A stretch of 64,000 nt of DNA, from assembly GCA_001465935.1 (NCBI GenBank), contig LNKV01000001.1, positions 868,001-932,000 on the forward strand. The letters are read 5' to 3'. This document shows positions 22,122 to 34,146 of the stretch, one piece after another. The DNA comes from Clarireedia homoeocarpa. Lineage: Eukaryota; Ascomycota; Leotiomycetes; Helotiales; Rutstroemiaceae. The position numbers and the translations under genes are program-made. Numbering within the stretch: position 1 is the stretch's first letter; every line of letters begins with the position of its first letter. Below the pieces are notes generated by a model. It did no database searches and was not told the DNA's origin. It worked only from the letters and a program-made list of their open reading frames with translations.

Positions 22122-23940
22122 AGGAATTATGTTACCAGCGCTGTTTTTTACAACCCCAAATCTAGTTCTTTCCCTGATCCAAGGATCAAATTTTTGTGGT
22201 ATGGAGTTGCTTTTGGGACATTTCCAGGAACTAGGAAAATGGGGGGAGCTCCGTGCGATATATATCACTTCTTTTTTTTTTACAGCCTATCTGCGTGGCA
22301 TGTGGGATGGATGGGGGTGGATGGATGAGCCTTTTGTCGTTTCGGATGAACTGGGTTAAAAATACAAAATCATGAGGCTAAGATAGCGCATACCCCATTT
22401 GATAGTAAGATATTTTTGAAATGCAAGAGACTGAAAATATAAGGTTTTATACACCACTATTTAATACCATCGTAACGACGAAGCGTGTCCGACATGGGTA
22501 TAGCCCTCCACTAGACGAGCAGAGGAGAGGGTATCTCTCTCTCGTTCTTTTATTCATATCCATTGAGCATCGCTTTTTGGCATGCAGAGATCCCTTGCAG
22601 GAGACACAGAGGCTTAGTAGCCTCATGAAATCTACAGAATGCCAGCAAGAATACAGATGAATACTCGAGAACCTTCCCGGAACTCTACGCAACCTTCAAG
22701 CGCCCTGTATAAACGCCTGTATGCACATATCCGCTTTGGTTGCAGGGAGCAGCGTATCGATATGGTTGTGCCTCTCACATACTCAGACTTTTCTTGCTAC
22801 TCTTTACCACTTCCTTTCCGTTCCTTTCCTTGGGCCGCTTTCAGCTGCTCAATCAATCTAGTCTGGAGAGCTTCACTTGCCACCACGCAGACGACAACGG
22901 ATTGCGTTTGGGACGAACGAGCTCCAAGAATGGGAGTCGGAGTACAGTACTGTATTCAATTTGCAAGCGAAAACGCACGGAAAGAAGACCGACCGGTCGC
23001 GTCACGGTGTTTTTGAAACGGGCAGGTGTGCTGTCGCTGGTCTCCTGATGCCAAATCTTCTCCTTTCTTCTGTTGGGGGCTGGGGACACGAGAACGTATG
23101 CGAACGAGCTTAGCCAGCCAGCCCACTCATTCATTACCCGGCTGACACTGCCAAGCAAAGAGTAAGTAGACCTTCTTTTATTGTGTTGTGCTCCGCCATC
23201 TACCAGTCGCTGCTTTGCTTCTGCAAACATGCACACTGCAGCGACCTTCGCAAGGCCCAACTAGGAGCCCTCACCGAGGAAGAACTAACTGAGTGCAGAA
23301 AGTGCGAAGGGAGAAAAGCGGGGTTGAGCGGGGGTAATCACAAAGGCAAAAGAGAAAGATCGCAGAGCAACACACAGAAACTCGTTCTTGCAGATTTTTG
23401 GAAGTTTGGGGGGGAAAAAATTGATATAATATACACTTTCTAGGCATTCCCATCCCGCTAGCTACCACCAACTGATCCGGTTGTATGACGCTGTTACTGC
23501 AGAGAGTGATAAGACGCCAGAAGATCTCTTCAAGCACCGAGTTGAAATAACCTCCACCTCCTTGACCGTTTTTCCGCACCCTTTACATGTTCTTTGTTTG
23601 ACTTCATTCCTCCCTATCCCACCAATGTATCTTGATATGTAAAACAACAAGCTGTGAGCATCTCCAGCGTTTGCTTGCTTCTCGCCAGTTAACACGAAAA
23701 TAAGGCCTGAAGCCCTGAGAGCTTGAAGCAAAAAGAAAGAAAGCAATTGCAAAAAGAAAAGTAAAACGAAACCCAATCGTAACACATTGACTTGATTACA
23801 TAACTCCAAACCAAAACCAGGTATCCCATTTGTTGTTGAAAAAGAAGGCTTTCCCCACACACGCTCAATATTTCCGTCCATTTCCCAGTACAAGTGTGTG
23901 GTGTTATATCGCTGTTTACTTCCCGTCGCCCCATATTATC
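22122..23940. other. Convergent intergenic region
   Basis: About 1.8 kb between the 3' ends of the ceramide synthase and SHO1. ORFs here are overlapping, short and without motifs. It probably holds both 3' UTRs; no gene or RNA is supported. Confidence 0.5.
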
Positions 23941-25077
23941 CTATAACAGGATTAAATAATTCGAGGGTGCTATTCCAGTGTCTCCGTTTTCCTTCTTTGC
24001 TTGCCACCATCGTCCGCTAACATCTGATACCTCCAGAATTTCATGCTTTGCAAAGCTGATCTCGTTCGCGTCGTCCGGGTTGGCATCGTAGGAGTAAATT
24101 GCCTTCGCTCGGTATGGATATTCTGTTGGTACAACTACCTCTCCTGCTGTAGGTTCCGAGCTCATGCCCCCGTTTACTCCTAGGTTATTGGCACCATTGC
24201 CGAATCTTGGTATCGTGGAATTTCTTTCGGCTCCTGCAGCACCTCCTGGGAATCCTGCTACAGGCGATGATGTTTCGAAGCCTCCCAATTGGGCTGATGT
24301 GTACATCTGTGGTGGAACATTTGAAGAGACTGAAGTATCTGGACGACCATTCCCGTAACTATTTCCATAACTATTTCCATAATTGGTAGACATTCCTCGT
24401 CCACCCGATGATACTCGATGATCTTTGTGAAGAGCGAATGAATCAAGGTAGGCTCGAGGAACTGCGGAAGGCGTGGACCCAAAGTAGAAAATCCAGACAA
24501 TCTAGATGTACATTGTAAGCAAAGATCCCTGGCATGTGCCCTGCGTAAACTTACAGCAACCATCGAAAGAAGAATGTGTCCAGCCGCAGTGGCTTCCTTG
24601 GCTCCATTTGATGAATAGATCAACGAATTGACGGATGAGCTCGTGAGAACCAGACCGGTAGCTAGGAATCCCACAATAGCAACATGGTAAGTTTGAGTTG
24701 TGTCTGATGCGATCACCACAAACACGCCAATTATACAACATAGCATGTATGCAACAGTGAACCATGAGTAATTTGGAAAGCCGTCATCAGGTGCATGTGA
24801 TACTGTGGCTATTATTGATCCAATAAACGCAATAAACCATGCGAGCTATTGAAAGAACAGGTCAGTCATAATTCATTGTGAGTCGTGTATGGCGCAACAA
24901 GTATCAGTCTCTCGAAGTACGTACCATAGCAATGGATATGGTCGCCAACGCGAATGGATCTCCCAAGATATTATCCATACTCATTCCACGCATACCCTGC
25001 GTCCTCCTTCCCTTGTAATCTGATTGTGCGTTCATCTTGCGTATTGATGGCGAGGATAGTGATCCGTATGATGGCAT
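23941..25077 (-). CDS. SHO1: Osmosensor Sho1 (four TM helices plus SH3)
   Basis: Minus-strand exons 25077-24925, 24845-24555, 24501-23941 (1005 nt, 334 aa). After a basic N-terminus come four hydrophobic helices (about residues 40-155), among them LAWFIAFIGSIIATVSH and CCIIGVFVVIASD. A linker with a repeated NYGNSYGNSYGN tract follows, then a C-terminal SH3 domain (about 277-334) with ALYDY-like AIYSYDANPDDANEISF and the binding-surface GRWWQAKKENGDTGIAPSNYL. In yeast, Sho1 activates the HOG pathway by docking Pbs2 through the SH3 domain; in filamentous fungi it also feeds invasive-growth MAPK signalling (established). The ATG at 25077 is chosen; another ATG lies 15 nt upstream. Confidence 0.94.
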
Positions 25078-25752
25078 AAGGTAGATTCGCAAAACGTGGG
25101 ACGGGATGTCAAGAAAGAGCGAAAGGTTGAATATAGTTCATGCAATGTCTGAAGTGAGGATATACAATCGATATGATTAAGTCGGCGAATGATTATCGTC
25201 GCGAATACGGTGGCATTCGATTCAATCGAATGGAGGTACTTTCGAGTATAGAGGGAAAATGGAACCAAAAAAAGGTAAATCAGGTATTGAAGAGTTTCAT
25301 AGAATAGAATAAAGGTCGTGTCGTCAAAGTGATGTTTCACCTGCCGTGCAGTGACCGAAATATGGAAAACGTCTCGTTAAAAGGCTCAATTGCGAACAGA
25401 TTTGGAGTCGCAACGCGTGATTGATGGTATTATAGCTAAGCACAGCCCAGCAGTAGCAGCGACGTTATTGGAAGGTAGTCCTATTATGACGACTTGAGGT
25501 TGTTGTTGAGGTTGTTGAATTGGGGCGGCTATGAGCGTTTGAAGCGGGCAGCTCGTGCGAAGATGGAAGAAAAGGGATGAAAGTGCAACAGCACGAGAGT
25601 CGAATTGAAAGTTAGTACGAAGTAGACGGAGGGAGGGAGAGTGTAGGTTTAAGGAAGAGTAGGACGAATTGGGGTTTCGAGGGTGTAAAAAGATCCTGGT
25701 CCTGGACGAATAGGAAAAAATGAATGGATGTGACCAGGAAGACAAGAAGTTG

Positions 25753-25967
25753 TGTGAAAGGGTGAAAGGGTGAAAGGGTGAAAGTGTGAAAGGTTTTGAG
25801 AGAGTGAGGGAGGGAGGGGGAAGGGAGGGAGTGAGTGAGCGAGAGTGTGAGAGAGAGCGAGAGCGAGAGAGCGAGAGACGACAGGCAAAGCGCAAAGGCG
25901 ATACGGATACGCTTCTCTCTTTGCTGGGACTGGCTGGGACTGGCTGGGACTGGCTGGTGCTGGGACT
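25753..25967. repeat. GGTGAAAG, GA-rich and TGGGACTGGC tandem repeats
   Basis: Four near-identical 8-mers (GGTGAAAG) are followed by about 80 bp of almost pure purine sequence, then three perfect copies of the decamer TGGGACTGGC. They lie 700-900 bp upstream of the SHO1 ATG. Confidence 0.85.
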
Positions 25968-26456
25968 GACTACTTGGGGAGATGGGTAGATGCGCTCGTT
26001 CGTACGGAGAGAGCTACTGTACCGATTACCAAGTCGTTAGTCCTGTTCCTACGGTAGTTCGAGGCCGGTTCGCGCCAAGTGCGAGGGTGAGTTTGTTAAT
26101 TTGCGGTAGTAAGTTCAGATTAAGTCAAACGATTTCGATTAAGTTGAACGATTTCAATCAAGTCAAAACGATTTCAATTCCACCGATTAGTCTCTCTCTC
26201 CTCTGCCGATTAATCTCTCTCCTCTCTGCAGCCAATTCAACAGAGGACGCGCCATCAATCCAATCCAATGATGGGTGCTGGACGGTCGAGGCTGTGCAAA
26301 CAGCTTCTTTGGGATCTTGGAATTGAGCACGACCGACGAACGGCAAAGTGCCCATGCAACAGTAATATGAGGTCTGACTTCTGACTTATCCACACACCAC
26401 GGTACGAAATAGAGCCAGATGGGCCCAAGTAAATTATCTCTCGGAGGTGAAGACAT

Positions 26457-26693
26457 GTATGGATGTATGTATGTATGTATGTATGTATGTATTGTATGTA
26501 TTGTATTGTATGTATTGTATGTATTGTATTGTATATATGTATGCATTGTATTGTATATATGTATGTATTGTATTCTATATATGTATTGTATGTATGTATG
26601 TATTGTATGTATATTGTATGTATGTATATATATTGTATGTATGTATGTATGTATGTATATATGTATATTGTATGTATGTATATATGTATACAC
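26457..26693. repeat. Compound TATG/TATTG microsatellite
   Basis: About 237 bp of ATGT repeats mixed with ATTGT and ATAT variants. Long open frames rich in Met, Tyr, Cys, Val and Ile on one strand, and Thr, Tyr, Ile and His on the other, are pure consequences of the repeat and are not genes. Confidence 0.95.
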
Positions 26694-27615
26694 AGTCCTT
26701 TGGAAAACCACTTCCCACGCTACCCGGCCAATTTCCCCCATATGGTACCTGTAAGCCAACCCACCTCGCCCACTTACTACGCATACGAAGGAAGTCCGTC
26801 TCAGGGTTACGCACTCGTGGTACTTTGTACTTAGCCTTACTGTACGAAAGGATAACTACAACTCCTGAAGGATCCAAAATCCTCCATCTTATTCCATAAG
26901 GCGACAACGAAGGAGAACCATTTTGTGCTTCGACGTTTGAAATCTTTTCTTCTTCTTCTTTTTTTTTCCCAACTTAATCCTTTCCCTCATCTCAATTGGC
27001 TTGGACAGGGTTCATTGGGCCATACGCAGCTTCTGGACTTTTGGATCGTCCACTACTTGTATTCACGTTTCATACCTTGCAAAACACTCGGACAGTCAGC
27101 CAGGTCCTGAATCACTTCCCAGATAACTTAACTATGATTACTTTTGGTGACTTCCAAAGCACCCGTGTTCGTTTTCTATGCTGCAGTAATATGCATAACC
27201 AGTGGACACAGACCTTGGAATTCCTGCAGCACGACATGCTGTGATCAATGGTCAGCTACAAACACCTTTGGCTTCGGGGATAACTATAGAATGAAGAGCT
27301 TGCTGGCTTTGGCTTTGCCATGTCTCGTTTCTCCCCCGTGCTACCCGGCCCCGTTGGTCTCAACGACACGTTTGCAGTCACCAAGCCAACGTTGTTCATC
27401 ATGTCACATAAGGGACAGCGTGTCGGCTATTGTCCAGATATGCATGAGAAAATCAAGGAATTGAGGGGAGAGGCGTCTCCTGCTTTTCAAAAGCTTCTGC
27501 TTACAGTGCGGGGTCAAAGGTTTAGTACTTCACTGTCCTTGCCCATCTCCATACCGAAAGCGCACATCTCTTTCCTTTTACCACAACTGCAACGCCTCCC
27601 CCACATCTCTAATCG

Positions 27616-27654
27616 TGGCTGGTGGCTGGTGGCTGGTGGCTGGTGGCTGGTGGC
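27616..27654. repeat. GGCTGGT heptamer tandem repeat
   Basis: Five consecutive copies of a 7 bp unit plus a partial copy, in non-coding sequence. Confidence 0.9.
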
Positions 27655-28268
27655 TTATACTTTCGAAAGAGGGAAGATTTGCATAGAAGTCAACAAGTTC
27701 AATGCAGGGCATTCGTGTCATTAAACCGATGAATAGAGTGTCACCAATCGCCACCATGCGCTGAATATGCCTATCCAGGTAAGTACGAGGTTCTTCTATC
27801 TGATGGGTAAGCTGAATGCCGAAAGCATCGCGCTTAGACTACCAACCTGCTACTTCAATTAAAACATCATCATGTCCATCTCTTTTCATTGAGTTACGAT
27901 CATACCAAATATGCCACAGAGATATCTCATAATAATACACATGATGTCGTAGCTGCTCTAGCTTGCTCGGACACTTTCACGCTCACACTCATCCTGAGAC
28001 ACGGATCATGCAGAATCCGGGGCGGTTCCATCTTCTTCCAATGCAATGATACAGCCTTACAATAATCGTTTCATCGACTAAACTGTAAAGATGATCGGTC
28101 GTCTTGGTATTTTGATGTCACCTTGAGGGGTCCGGTATTCTAACCCCATCCTACTGATGACGTCTAGTTTGACTCGTGAGCCGGCTTGACCTGTTTCCCA
28201 TCTCCTCTAAAGTCCCCAAGACCTTCAAGCAACTTTAACTTCATGTTGCCAGAAGAAATACTTCATCT

Positions 28269-28938
28269 TCATGCTGTGTCGTCATCTAGTCGCTTCACCA
28301 AAGCTGCCCTTCGGATCTTTTGCTCTACTTGCTCTACTCTTCCTTCCAGCTCTGCCCAACTTTCACCAGTTCGCAATATATCTACAGCATACCAACGCTG
28401 AATCACCGCTGCGGTTCTCTGTCTGAGTGCCGTTATATCCGCGCTTTGTGCTGCTTGGAGAGCTTCAACTTTCGCGACTCGGGGCTGTAACTCGATAAGT
28501 TGAGCGGAAACTGCTGCCGATGGGACAGGTACATCAAGAATCGAGGTTAATCGTGAGGCGGTTGATGGGTATGAACTGGCAGATGCTAGAATGATCGATA
28601 AGATACTTGAGGTGTCCAGAGAAGTGGGTAATTGATCGGGGCTTATGGATTGGAAGAGGTCGGGATATTTTGCATCTGGAAGCTATCAGCGATAGTATTC
28701 AAATTCATTGAAAATCGTGATACCAACGCAAGTGTAGTAGATCTTGAATGACTCTGGATTTCGTGGCAAGTTGGTGTAAAGTGTGCTCTAAATTTGAAAG
28801 CCGTTCATAGGCAGATGCTTCCGAACTTGTGATAGCCGCGCTGTCAACATGACCGCAAACAGCATATTCTATTCTCCGCAGACGAGCTTCTAGGAGGTCA
28901 ATTGTCTCAACGGCGGTCTTATCGAATGTGTTGTCCAT
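28269..28938 (-). CDS. ro-3: Dynactin p24 subunit (Ro-3 type)
   Basis: Minus-strand exons 28938-28728 and 28675-28269 (618 nt, 205 aa). The protein is almost entirely helical and coiled coil. It begins MDNTFDKTAVETIDLLEARL, the conserved start of fungal dynactin p24/Ro-3 proteins, and ends with heptad-like stretches (ELEGRVEQVEQKIRRAALVKR). p24 is part of the dynactin shoulder-sidearm with dynamitin and p150, and is needed for nuclear distribution in Neurospora (established for ro-3). The single intron uses the uncommon donor GTTGGT at 28727, giving LLHLHAKYPDL across the junction. That is the same donor hexamer used in intron 4 of the dynein light intermediate chain in this window. Confidence 0.88.
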
Positions 28939-29395
28939 TGCCGCAGGCTTGCATCTGGTATCGGTGGTGTTTTTGTGGAATCTGGGGAAAAGGAGACAAG
29001 ATTTGGTTGGTCTACAAGGCTGAGGATAGTTCTTAAGGTTGATCGATCGTGGCTTGTCTTGGCACCGGCAACGTCCGGTTGAACACCGCCGACCGCTTTA
29101 AATATTACTGGTGACAAATTAGGTGCGATAAACTGCACATTGCGCAACGGAGCATCCGCTCTCAATTAGTCCATTCTTCTGTCTCATAATCACGAATGTC
29201 CGTTGAACATAGTGATACAATCGAAATTGGGGATATCTATAGAACCAGATTTCCGCGCGGTTATACATGAAGGTATAATAGCTTAGGACAGTTTTGCGAC
29301 AGCTCTCACGGCGCACATCACGACCGGCGTTCGTCACGACGACGAATCCCCACGAAACATTGGAGAACACAAGAGAAGGAGGGTGAAAGGTCAAG
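28939..29395. promoter_or_regulatory. Divergent promoter region
   Basis: A 457 bp gap between the start codons of dynactin p24 (minus) and the amino-acid transporter (plus). A 91-codon minus ORF overlaps it but has no recognisable motif and looks like 5' leader. Confidence 0.5.
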
Positions 29396-31215
29396 ATGTC
29401 TTCATACGCTACAATTGGTGGCCCTAGCGGTAGCTCTTCAGATTCGGGCCGCAATCCACGGTAAGCAGGACGAAGGAGGAAGAGAACAATCGGAGTTTGT
29501 AAACTGATCGCTGGGACAGGAGGAAATCAAGTCGAAGTATCAAGGAGCAACATCTAGGACATGGCCAGGCATCTTGGTTGAGCAGTAATATCAACCTTCT
29601 TAATACAAGTATGTTCCCCGCGGAACCCTTCCTCCAGACCTATACTGACGTGCCCCAGTCGTTGGTGCCGGCACACTTGCCATGCCATTAGCTATGTCAC
29701 ATATGGGGATACTGCTTGGGACGATTATTATACTATGGTCTGGTACGACCGCTGCATTTGGATTATACCTACAATCTAGGTGCTCTAGATATCTTGACAG
29801 GGGAACCTCCTCTTTTTTCGCTCTGTCACAAATTACGTATCCGAATGCGGCAGTCGTTTTCGATGCGGCTATTGCTATCAAATGTTTCGGTGTTGGGGTC
29901 AGCTACCTGATTATTATTGGAGACCTGATGCCAGGAGTTGTGCGGGGCTTTAGTGAGGGAGCTGAATCTGTAGCAATTCTTATGGACAGGAAGTTTTGGA
30001 TAACAGTATTTATGTAAGCTCGTGCCTTCTTCACTCGTCCATGTCCGTATTACTGACTTGTGTATAGGTTTGTGGTTATTCCACTATCTTATCTGAGGCG
30101 CTTGGATTCTCTAAAGTACACCAGTATCGTGGCTCTAATCTCTATCGGATATCTTGTGATCCTCGTGGTATATCATTTCGTTAAAGGAGACACAATGGTC
30201 GACCGAGGCGAGATCAGAGTCATCGAATGGGCTGGAATCATCCCAACCCTACAGAGCTTCCCTGTGATTGTCTTCGCTTATACATGCCACCAGAATGTGA
30301 GTAGAGGGCTATTGTGAAGACACTTTGATATACTGATGTTTGCAGATGTTCTCAATTCTGAACGAGATCAAGGATAACGCACCAAAACGGTTAGTGCTCA
30401 TTGATAATGTCCAGTTCTCTAAAGCTGCTAACTAGCTTTTCCAGCACAACAAGCGTCGTTGTCGCGAGTATTGGCACTGCCGCCTCTATTTATGTTCTTG
30501 TCGCCATTACTGGTTACTTGTCATTTGGCAACAGTGTCAAGGGCAATATTGTGGGAATGTGTAAGTGACTATCATCATACTGGCACTAGCAGCACTTACA
30601 ATTCTAGACATCCCTTCTACCGCTTCGACTATCGCCAAGGCGGCTATCGTCATTCTCGTTATGTTCTCTTATCCTCTTCAAGTACACCCATGTAGAGCAT
30701 CAGTTGATGCTGTTCTGAAATGGCGACCAAACTCTCTCAAACGAAGCAGCACACCCCATGGCTCACCCGCGCGAAATGCTCCTTTACTTGCTGGTAGCTC
30801 TGTAAAACCAGTAGCGAGGAATGATACAATCAGCGAAACTAGATTTGCGATTATTACTACCGTCATCATTGCATTAAGTTACTTCACAGCTGTCACCGTA
30901 TCATCACTTGATAAAGTCCTTGCATATGTCGGAAGCACAGGGAGCACAAGCATCAGTTTCATTCTACCGGGACTTTTTTACTATAAGATCTCTTCGCCAG
31001 ACTCTATCCACCACCAACGATTGGTCAAAGAAGACGATGATACTGACCCTGATGATGACGAGGAAGAAGGCCTCCTTGGACAGTCCACGAAGAAGGCTGT
31101 ACCTTGGCGCAAAACTATTCTGCGAAAGCTTGCTTTAGCATTGGCCATCTACGGCGTATTCGTCATGGCTATATGCCTAGGGACGAACTTATTCTTCACT
31201 GCCCAGGGGCATTAG
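29396..31215 (+). CDS. Vacuolar amino-acid transporter (AVT5/6/7-like)
   Basis: Exons 29396-29460, 29520-29608, 29659-30013, 30068-30296, 30346-30389, 30445-30560, 30608-31215 sum to 1506 nt, 501 aa. It belongs to the amino acid/auxin permease family: the first helix contains NLLNTIVGAGTLAMPLAMSH, the unwound motif where substrate binds. About 11 hydrophobic helices follow. The loop near helix 9 is long (SLKRSSTPHGSP...), and an acidic cytosolic stretch (DDDTDPDDDEEEG) precedes the last helix. Yeast Avt5/6/7 export amino acids from the vacuole (established). SLC38-like naming is equivalent. The small 65 nt and 89 nt first exons were needed to supply the N-terminus and keep frame. Confidence 0.92.
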
Positions 31216-31727
31216 CAACATATACTTATCATATTTTTCTTTTTTCTTTTTTGGACGACAAATTGGCACAGCGATTGGCACGGCGTTTCAACGATTCAAT
31301 GGTATGGGACAAGCAAAAACGTTAGAACATCGATGGTGAATAGTCATTACCGCATTTTGTAGAGACCAATGAATTGGACACTGCCTATAATGTATATTCA
31401 TTCTTCATAAATATGATACCCTTAAAGAGAAGAATATCATTTGGTGATCTATGTCTCCCAACGCCTTTACATGAAGAATGACATTGCATCTATCCATGAC
31501 CGTTTTGTACAGGAACACTAACATCCATCCTCAGGATTTGTTCCATGATTCCTCCGCATATCATACAGATAACCTGCCTGCCCATCGATACCCAGTATGT
31601 GAGGTTGTGTATTTGTATCCGTTTCCTTTCTGCATGGTATCAAATTTGGAGCGCGAGCAGCGCTCTACCATCTGTAATCGTCGTATCTGATCTCAGTGGC
31701 ATTCCATTCCTAACCTCGTCGTCTCTA
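31216..31727. other. Convergent 3' intergenic region
   Basis: About 0.5 kb between the 3' ends of the transporter and the mitoribosomal gene. No gene is supported. Confidence 0.5.
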
Positions 31728-32381
31728 TCACGACCTCGTGGCACTCTTTCCCGGCTCCATCGTATTTGGCTTGTATTTCGGTTCCAGTAATCCAACCTAA
31801 ATCGTCCATTGTTAGTCTTTAAGCAGTCCCAGTTCCCGTATCACCCGTCAACATAGCTGTTCGAGCCAGACCATTTCTCCGTTCTCTTTCACACATACGC
31901 ATCTCCAATCCGAACCCACAGACCAGAAAACAAAACCGCCCATAAGACAAAACTTACCATGCTCAATAACCTCCAAACCGGCTTTGTAGGCTGCGCTCCC
32001 ACTCCTAACCAGTACTTCGCTCTCACGCTATCAAGTCGTATGTCTTTAAATTTCTTGCCTTCTCCATCCGGCGGTAGTTTGGGGATTGGATCGTATGTGC
32101 CGAGGACTTCGAGGGGGAGGGAATTGCGCGCTGTCCTGTTGTGCGAGGTCAGCTTGAAGTCTACTGGAGATTCACTCATCTTGCTGGTAGGAAGAGAACA
32201 GCGCGGAGGAGCTCATTTAGACAATTGTAGGAAGATCTAAGAAGGATTGCAATGCTGGGTCGGCAGAGGCCTTGAGAAAGCCGTAGCAGAAAAAGAATAC
32301 GAACCGTGCCTGCGCAACAACGATATTATAAAACGGTTCTCGTTTGCGACCGAAGCGGGCCAGACGTATGTGTAAGACCAT
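31728..32381 (-). CDS. MRPS16: Mitochondrial ribosomal protein bS16m
   Basis: Minus-strand exons 32381-32305, 32135-31958 and 31796-31728 give 324 nt, 107 aa. MVLHIRLARFGRKREPFYNIVVA is the signature start of the bS16 family, and LEVLGTYDPIP plus the basic-aromatic C-terminal part confirm it. bS16m is a small-subunit protein that binds the 12S/15S rRNA 5' domain (established). As in other eukaryotes, no long presequence is present; the N-terminal basic segment itself probably directs import. The 169 bp first intron is long for this window. It is divergent from the NAD(P)HX epimerase, with 376 bp between start codons. Confidence 0.93.
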
Positions 32382-32757
32382 TTTTGGCGCGGTGTGGTAG
32401 TTGAGATATACTTGGGCTTGTCGAGCGACAGTGAGATGGGGAGGTGGAGGATAAATTACTTCGAGAATTCGGGAAATCTCCGGGTAGCGGGTTTTCGTCC
32501 AGCGGGGCGGGATGCTGTCGGCGGAGGTGGAGAGTGGAAGGAGGGGCAAGAGGGGGAGGTGGTGATGTCAGTTTGTTTGTGATACGAGTAAACACAATCA
32601 AATGAATGTGATATTTCGAGCATCTCGAATGAAGTGCGAAATACTTATAGCAACCTATATCATCTTGAACACAGCTCGAAATTGATTCGCTCTTCACATT
32701 TTCTACCGCTTTGGGTTTCCAACGCTTTCCAGAATTACGCATACACACGCATTCATA
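32382..32757. promoter_or_regulatory. Divergent promoter region
   Basis: A 376 bp gap between the start codons of bS16m (minus) and NAD(P)HX epimerase (plus). It must serve both genes; no specific sites were assigned. Confidence 0.5.
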
Positions 32758-34017
32758 ATGGCAGCGAAAGTAGGCACAGGACCAGCTCATACCATCTTGA
32801 TACATTGAGCAGAAATCAGTACTAATTGATCTGTAGTATCTCACCGCAGCCAACGCAGCTGCACTAGACAAGGATCTCATGTCAATTGGAGCATTCTCCC
32901 TTGATCAACTGATGGAACTTGCTGGATTGAGTGTTTCGCAAGCCGGTTTGATGCTCTTTCCTTTTGGTGTTTTCCTTTTACTTGTTTAAGCACGATTATT
33001 GCTTGCATTTTCGATATATATCTACATTGCCTTGAGAATTCAGTCGACCATTATTACCAATCTCCAGCAGGTCTTCCTTTCACCTAAATACGCACAATGT
33101 ACCAAAGTGATATATGGAAACTAATTCTCACAACCATTTTAACAGTATACCGAGTTCATCCACCGAGCAAAGGAAGAAGGATCTTAGTAGCATGCGGGCC
33201 GGGAAACAATGGTGAGTTTCTCATCTCTCTGATCTCAATGCAAAGGACATAAGCTAAGCAGGAAGATAGGAGGTGATGGCCTGGTCGCAGCACGACATCT
33301 ATGGCAATATGGGTACAAACCGACAATCTACTACCCGAAGCAGGGAAGCAATGAGCTTTACCAGGTAAATTGGTGTTTCGTCAATCTTTATTCAGCGCAC
33401 TCTAGACCCCTTGCCAATATCCCATCCAGGCAGTTCCGTATTGAAATAACTAACAAGTATACCGCCACAGCGACTATCGACACAACTCAAAAGTCTCTCC
33501 ATTCCCTTCGTCGACGATTTTCCCTCTGCTCTCAAGGAAACCGATCACATACTTGACGCTATTTTCGGTTCGTCCTTAGCTTTCCCCTTAGCTCATGTTA
33601 ATTCCATTGACCGTTTCATCCACTAGGATTCTCGTTCTCCGGAAACGTCCGCGAGCCCTTTCAGTCAGTCATCACGGCCATGGAAGAAACTTCTCTCTCG
33701 GTCACATCTATCGACGCACCTTCTTCATGGGATATAGCTGAAGGACCACCTTCTTCCGGCCCTGGTGCTAAGTTCATGCCCGAGTGCCTGGTTAGCCTAA
33801 CAGCGCCAAAACCTTTAGTCAAGCACTTCAAAGGGAAACATTTCTTGGGTGGAAGGTATGCATTCTTTCATCATTCATTCAGTAAGCGCCAGTAGGAACT
33901 AATGGACTCAGGTTCGTATCACCTGAAATAAGAGAGAAATATGACCTTCAGCTACCGGAGTATGAGGGAGTAGATCAAATCGTTGAAATGCCGCTTGATG
34001 GGAACGAGAAGCTGTAA
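32758..34017 (+). CDS. NAXE: NAD(P)H-hydrate epimerase (YjeF_N)
   Basis: Exons 32758-32769, 32837-32945, 33146-33211, 33270-33364, 33471-33567, 33627-33855, 33912-34017 sum to 714 nt, 237 aa. The YjeF_N fold is marked by LDKDLMSIGAFSLDQLMELAG and the glycine-rich GPGNNGGDGLVAARHL. Near the middle, DAIFGFSFSGNVREPF carries the catalytic Asp region, and SIDAPSSWD the second conserved block. The enzyme interconverts R and S NAD(P)HX so the dehydratase can repair both (established). The partner dehydratase NAXD is not in this window. The first exon has only four codons (MAAK). A start further upstream that would add a mitochondrial presequence cannot be excluded, but none is obvious. Confidence 0.92.
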
Positions 34018-34146
34018 GAATCACCAGACATGTGGCACAGAAAGTCTTAAAATGCGTCGCATTCTGTATCTAGCATGTTATATCATCAAACAATCATCAT
34101 ACACTTCATATAATCGTAGCACTCATGGTTGACCATCCGCCTCGAC

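Larger units (their letters stand above)
25078..28268. other. Gene-free low-complexity island
   Basis: A 3.2 kb region between SHO1 (divergent side) and dynactin p24. It holds a cluster of tandem repeats: GGTGAAAG units (25753-25790), a GA-rich tract (25798-25880), TGGGACTGGC units (25925-25957), a roughly 23 bp unit containing AACGATTTC (about 26120-26177), the TATG microsatellite, and GGCTGGT units (27616-27654). ORFs crossing it are repeat artefacts. The first few hundred bases upstream of 25077 must include the SHO1 promoter. Confidence 0.6.

Noticed and set aside
25386..25895. 169-codon Ser/Leu/Pro-rich minus-strand ORF upstream of SHO1
   Set aside because: It arises from the purine-rich tandem repeats read on the complement.
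26187..26907. Long overlapping ORFs on both strands rich in Tyr, Ile, His, Cys and Val
   Set aside because: They are direct translations of the TATG microsatellite and have no amino-acid complexity outside it.
27320..27724. 134-codon ORF between SHO1 and dynactin p24
   Set aside because: It crosses a GGCTGGT tandem repeat, shows no domain and lacks a conserved start.
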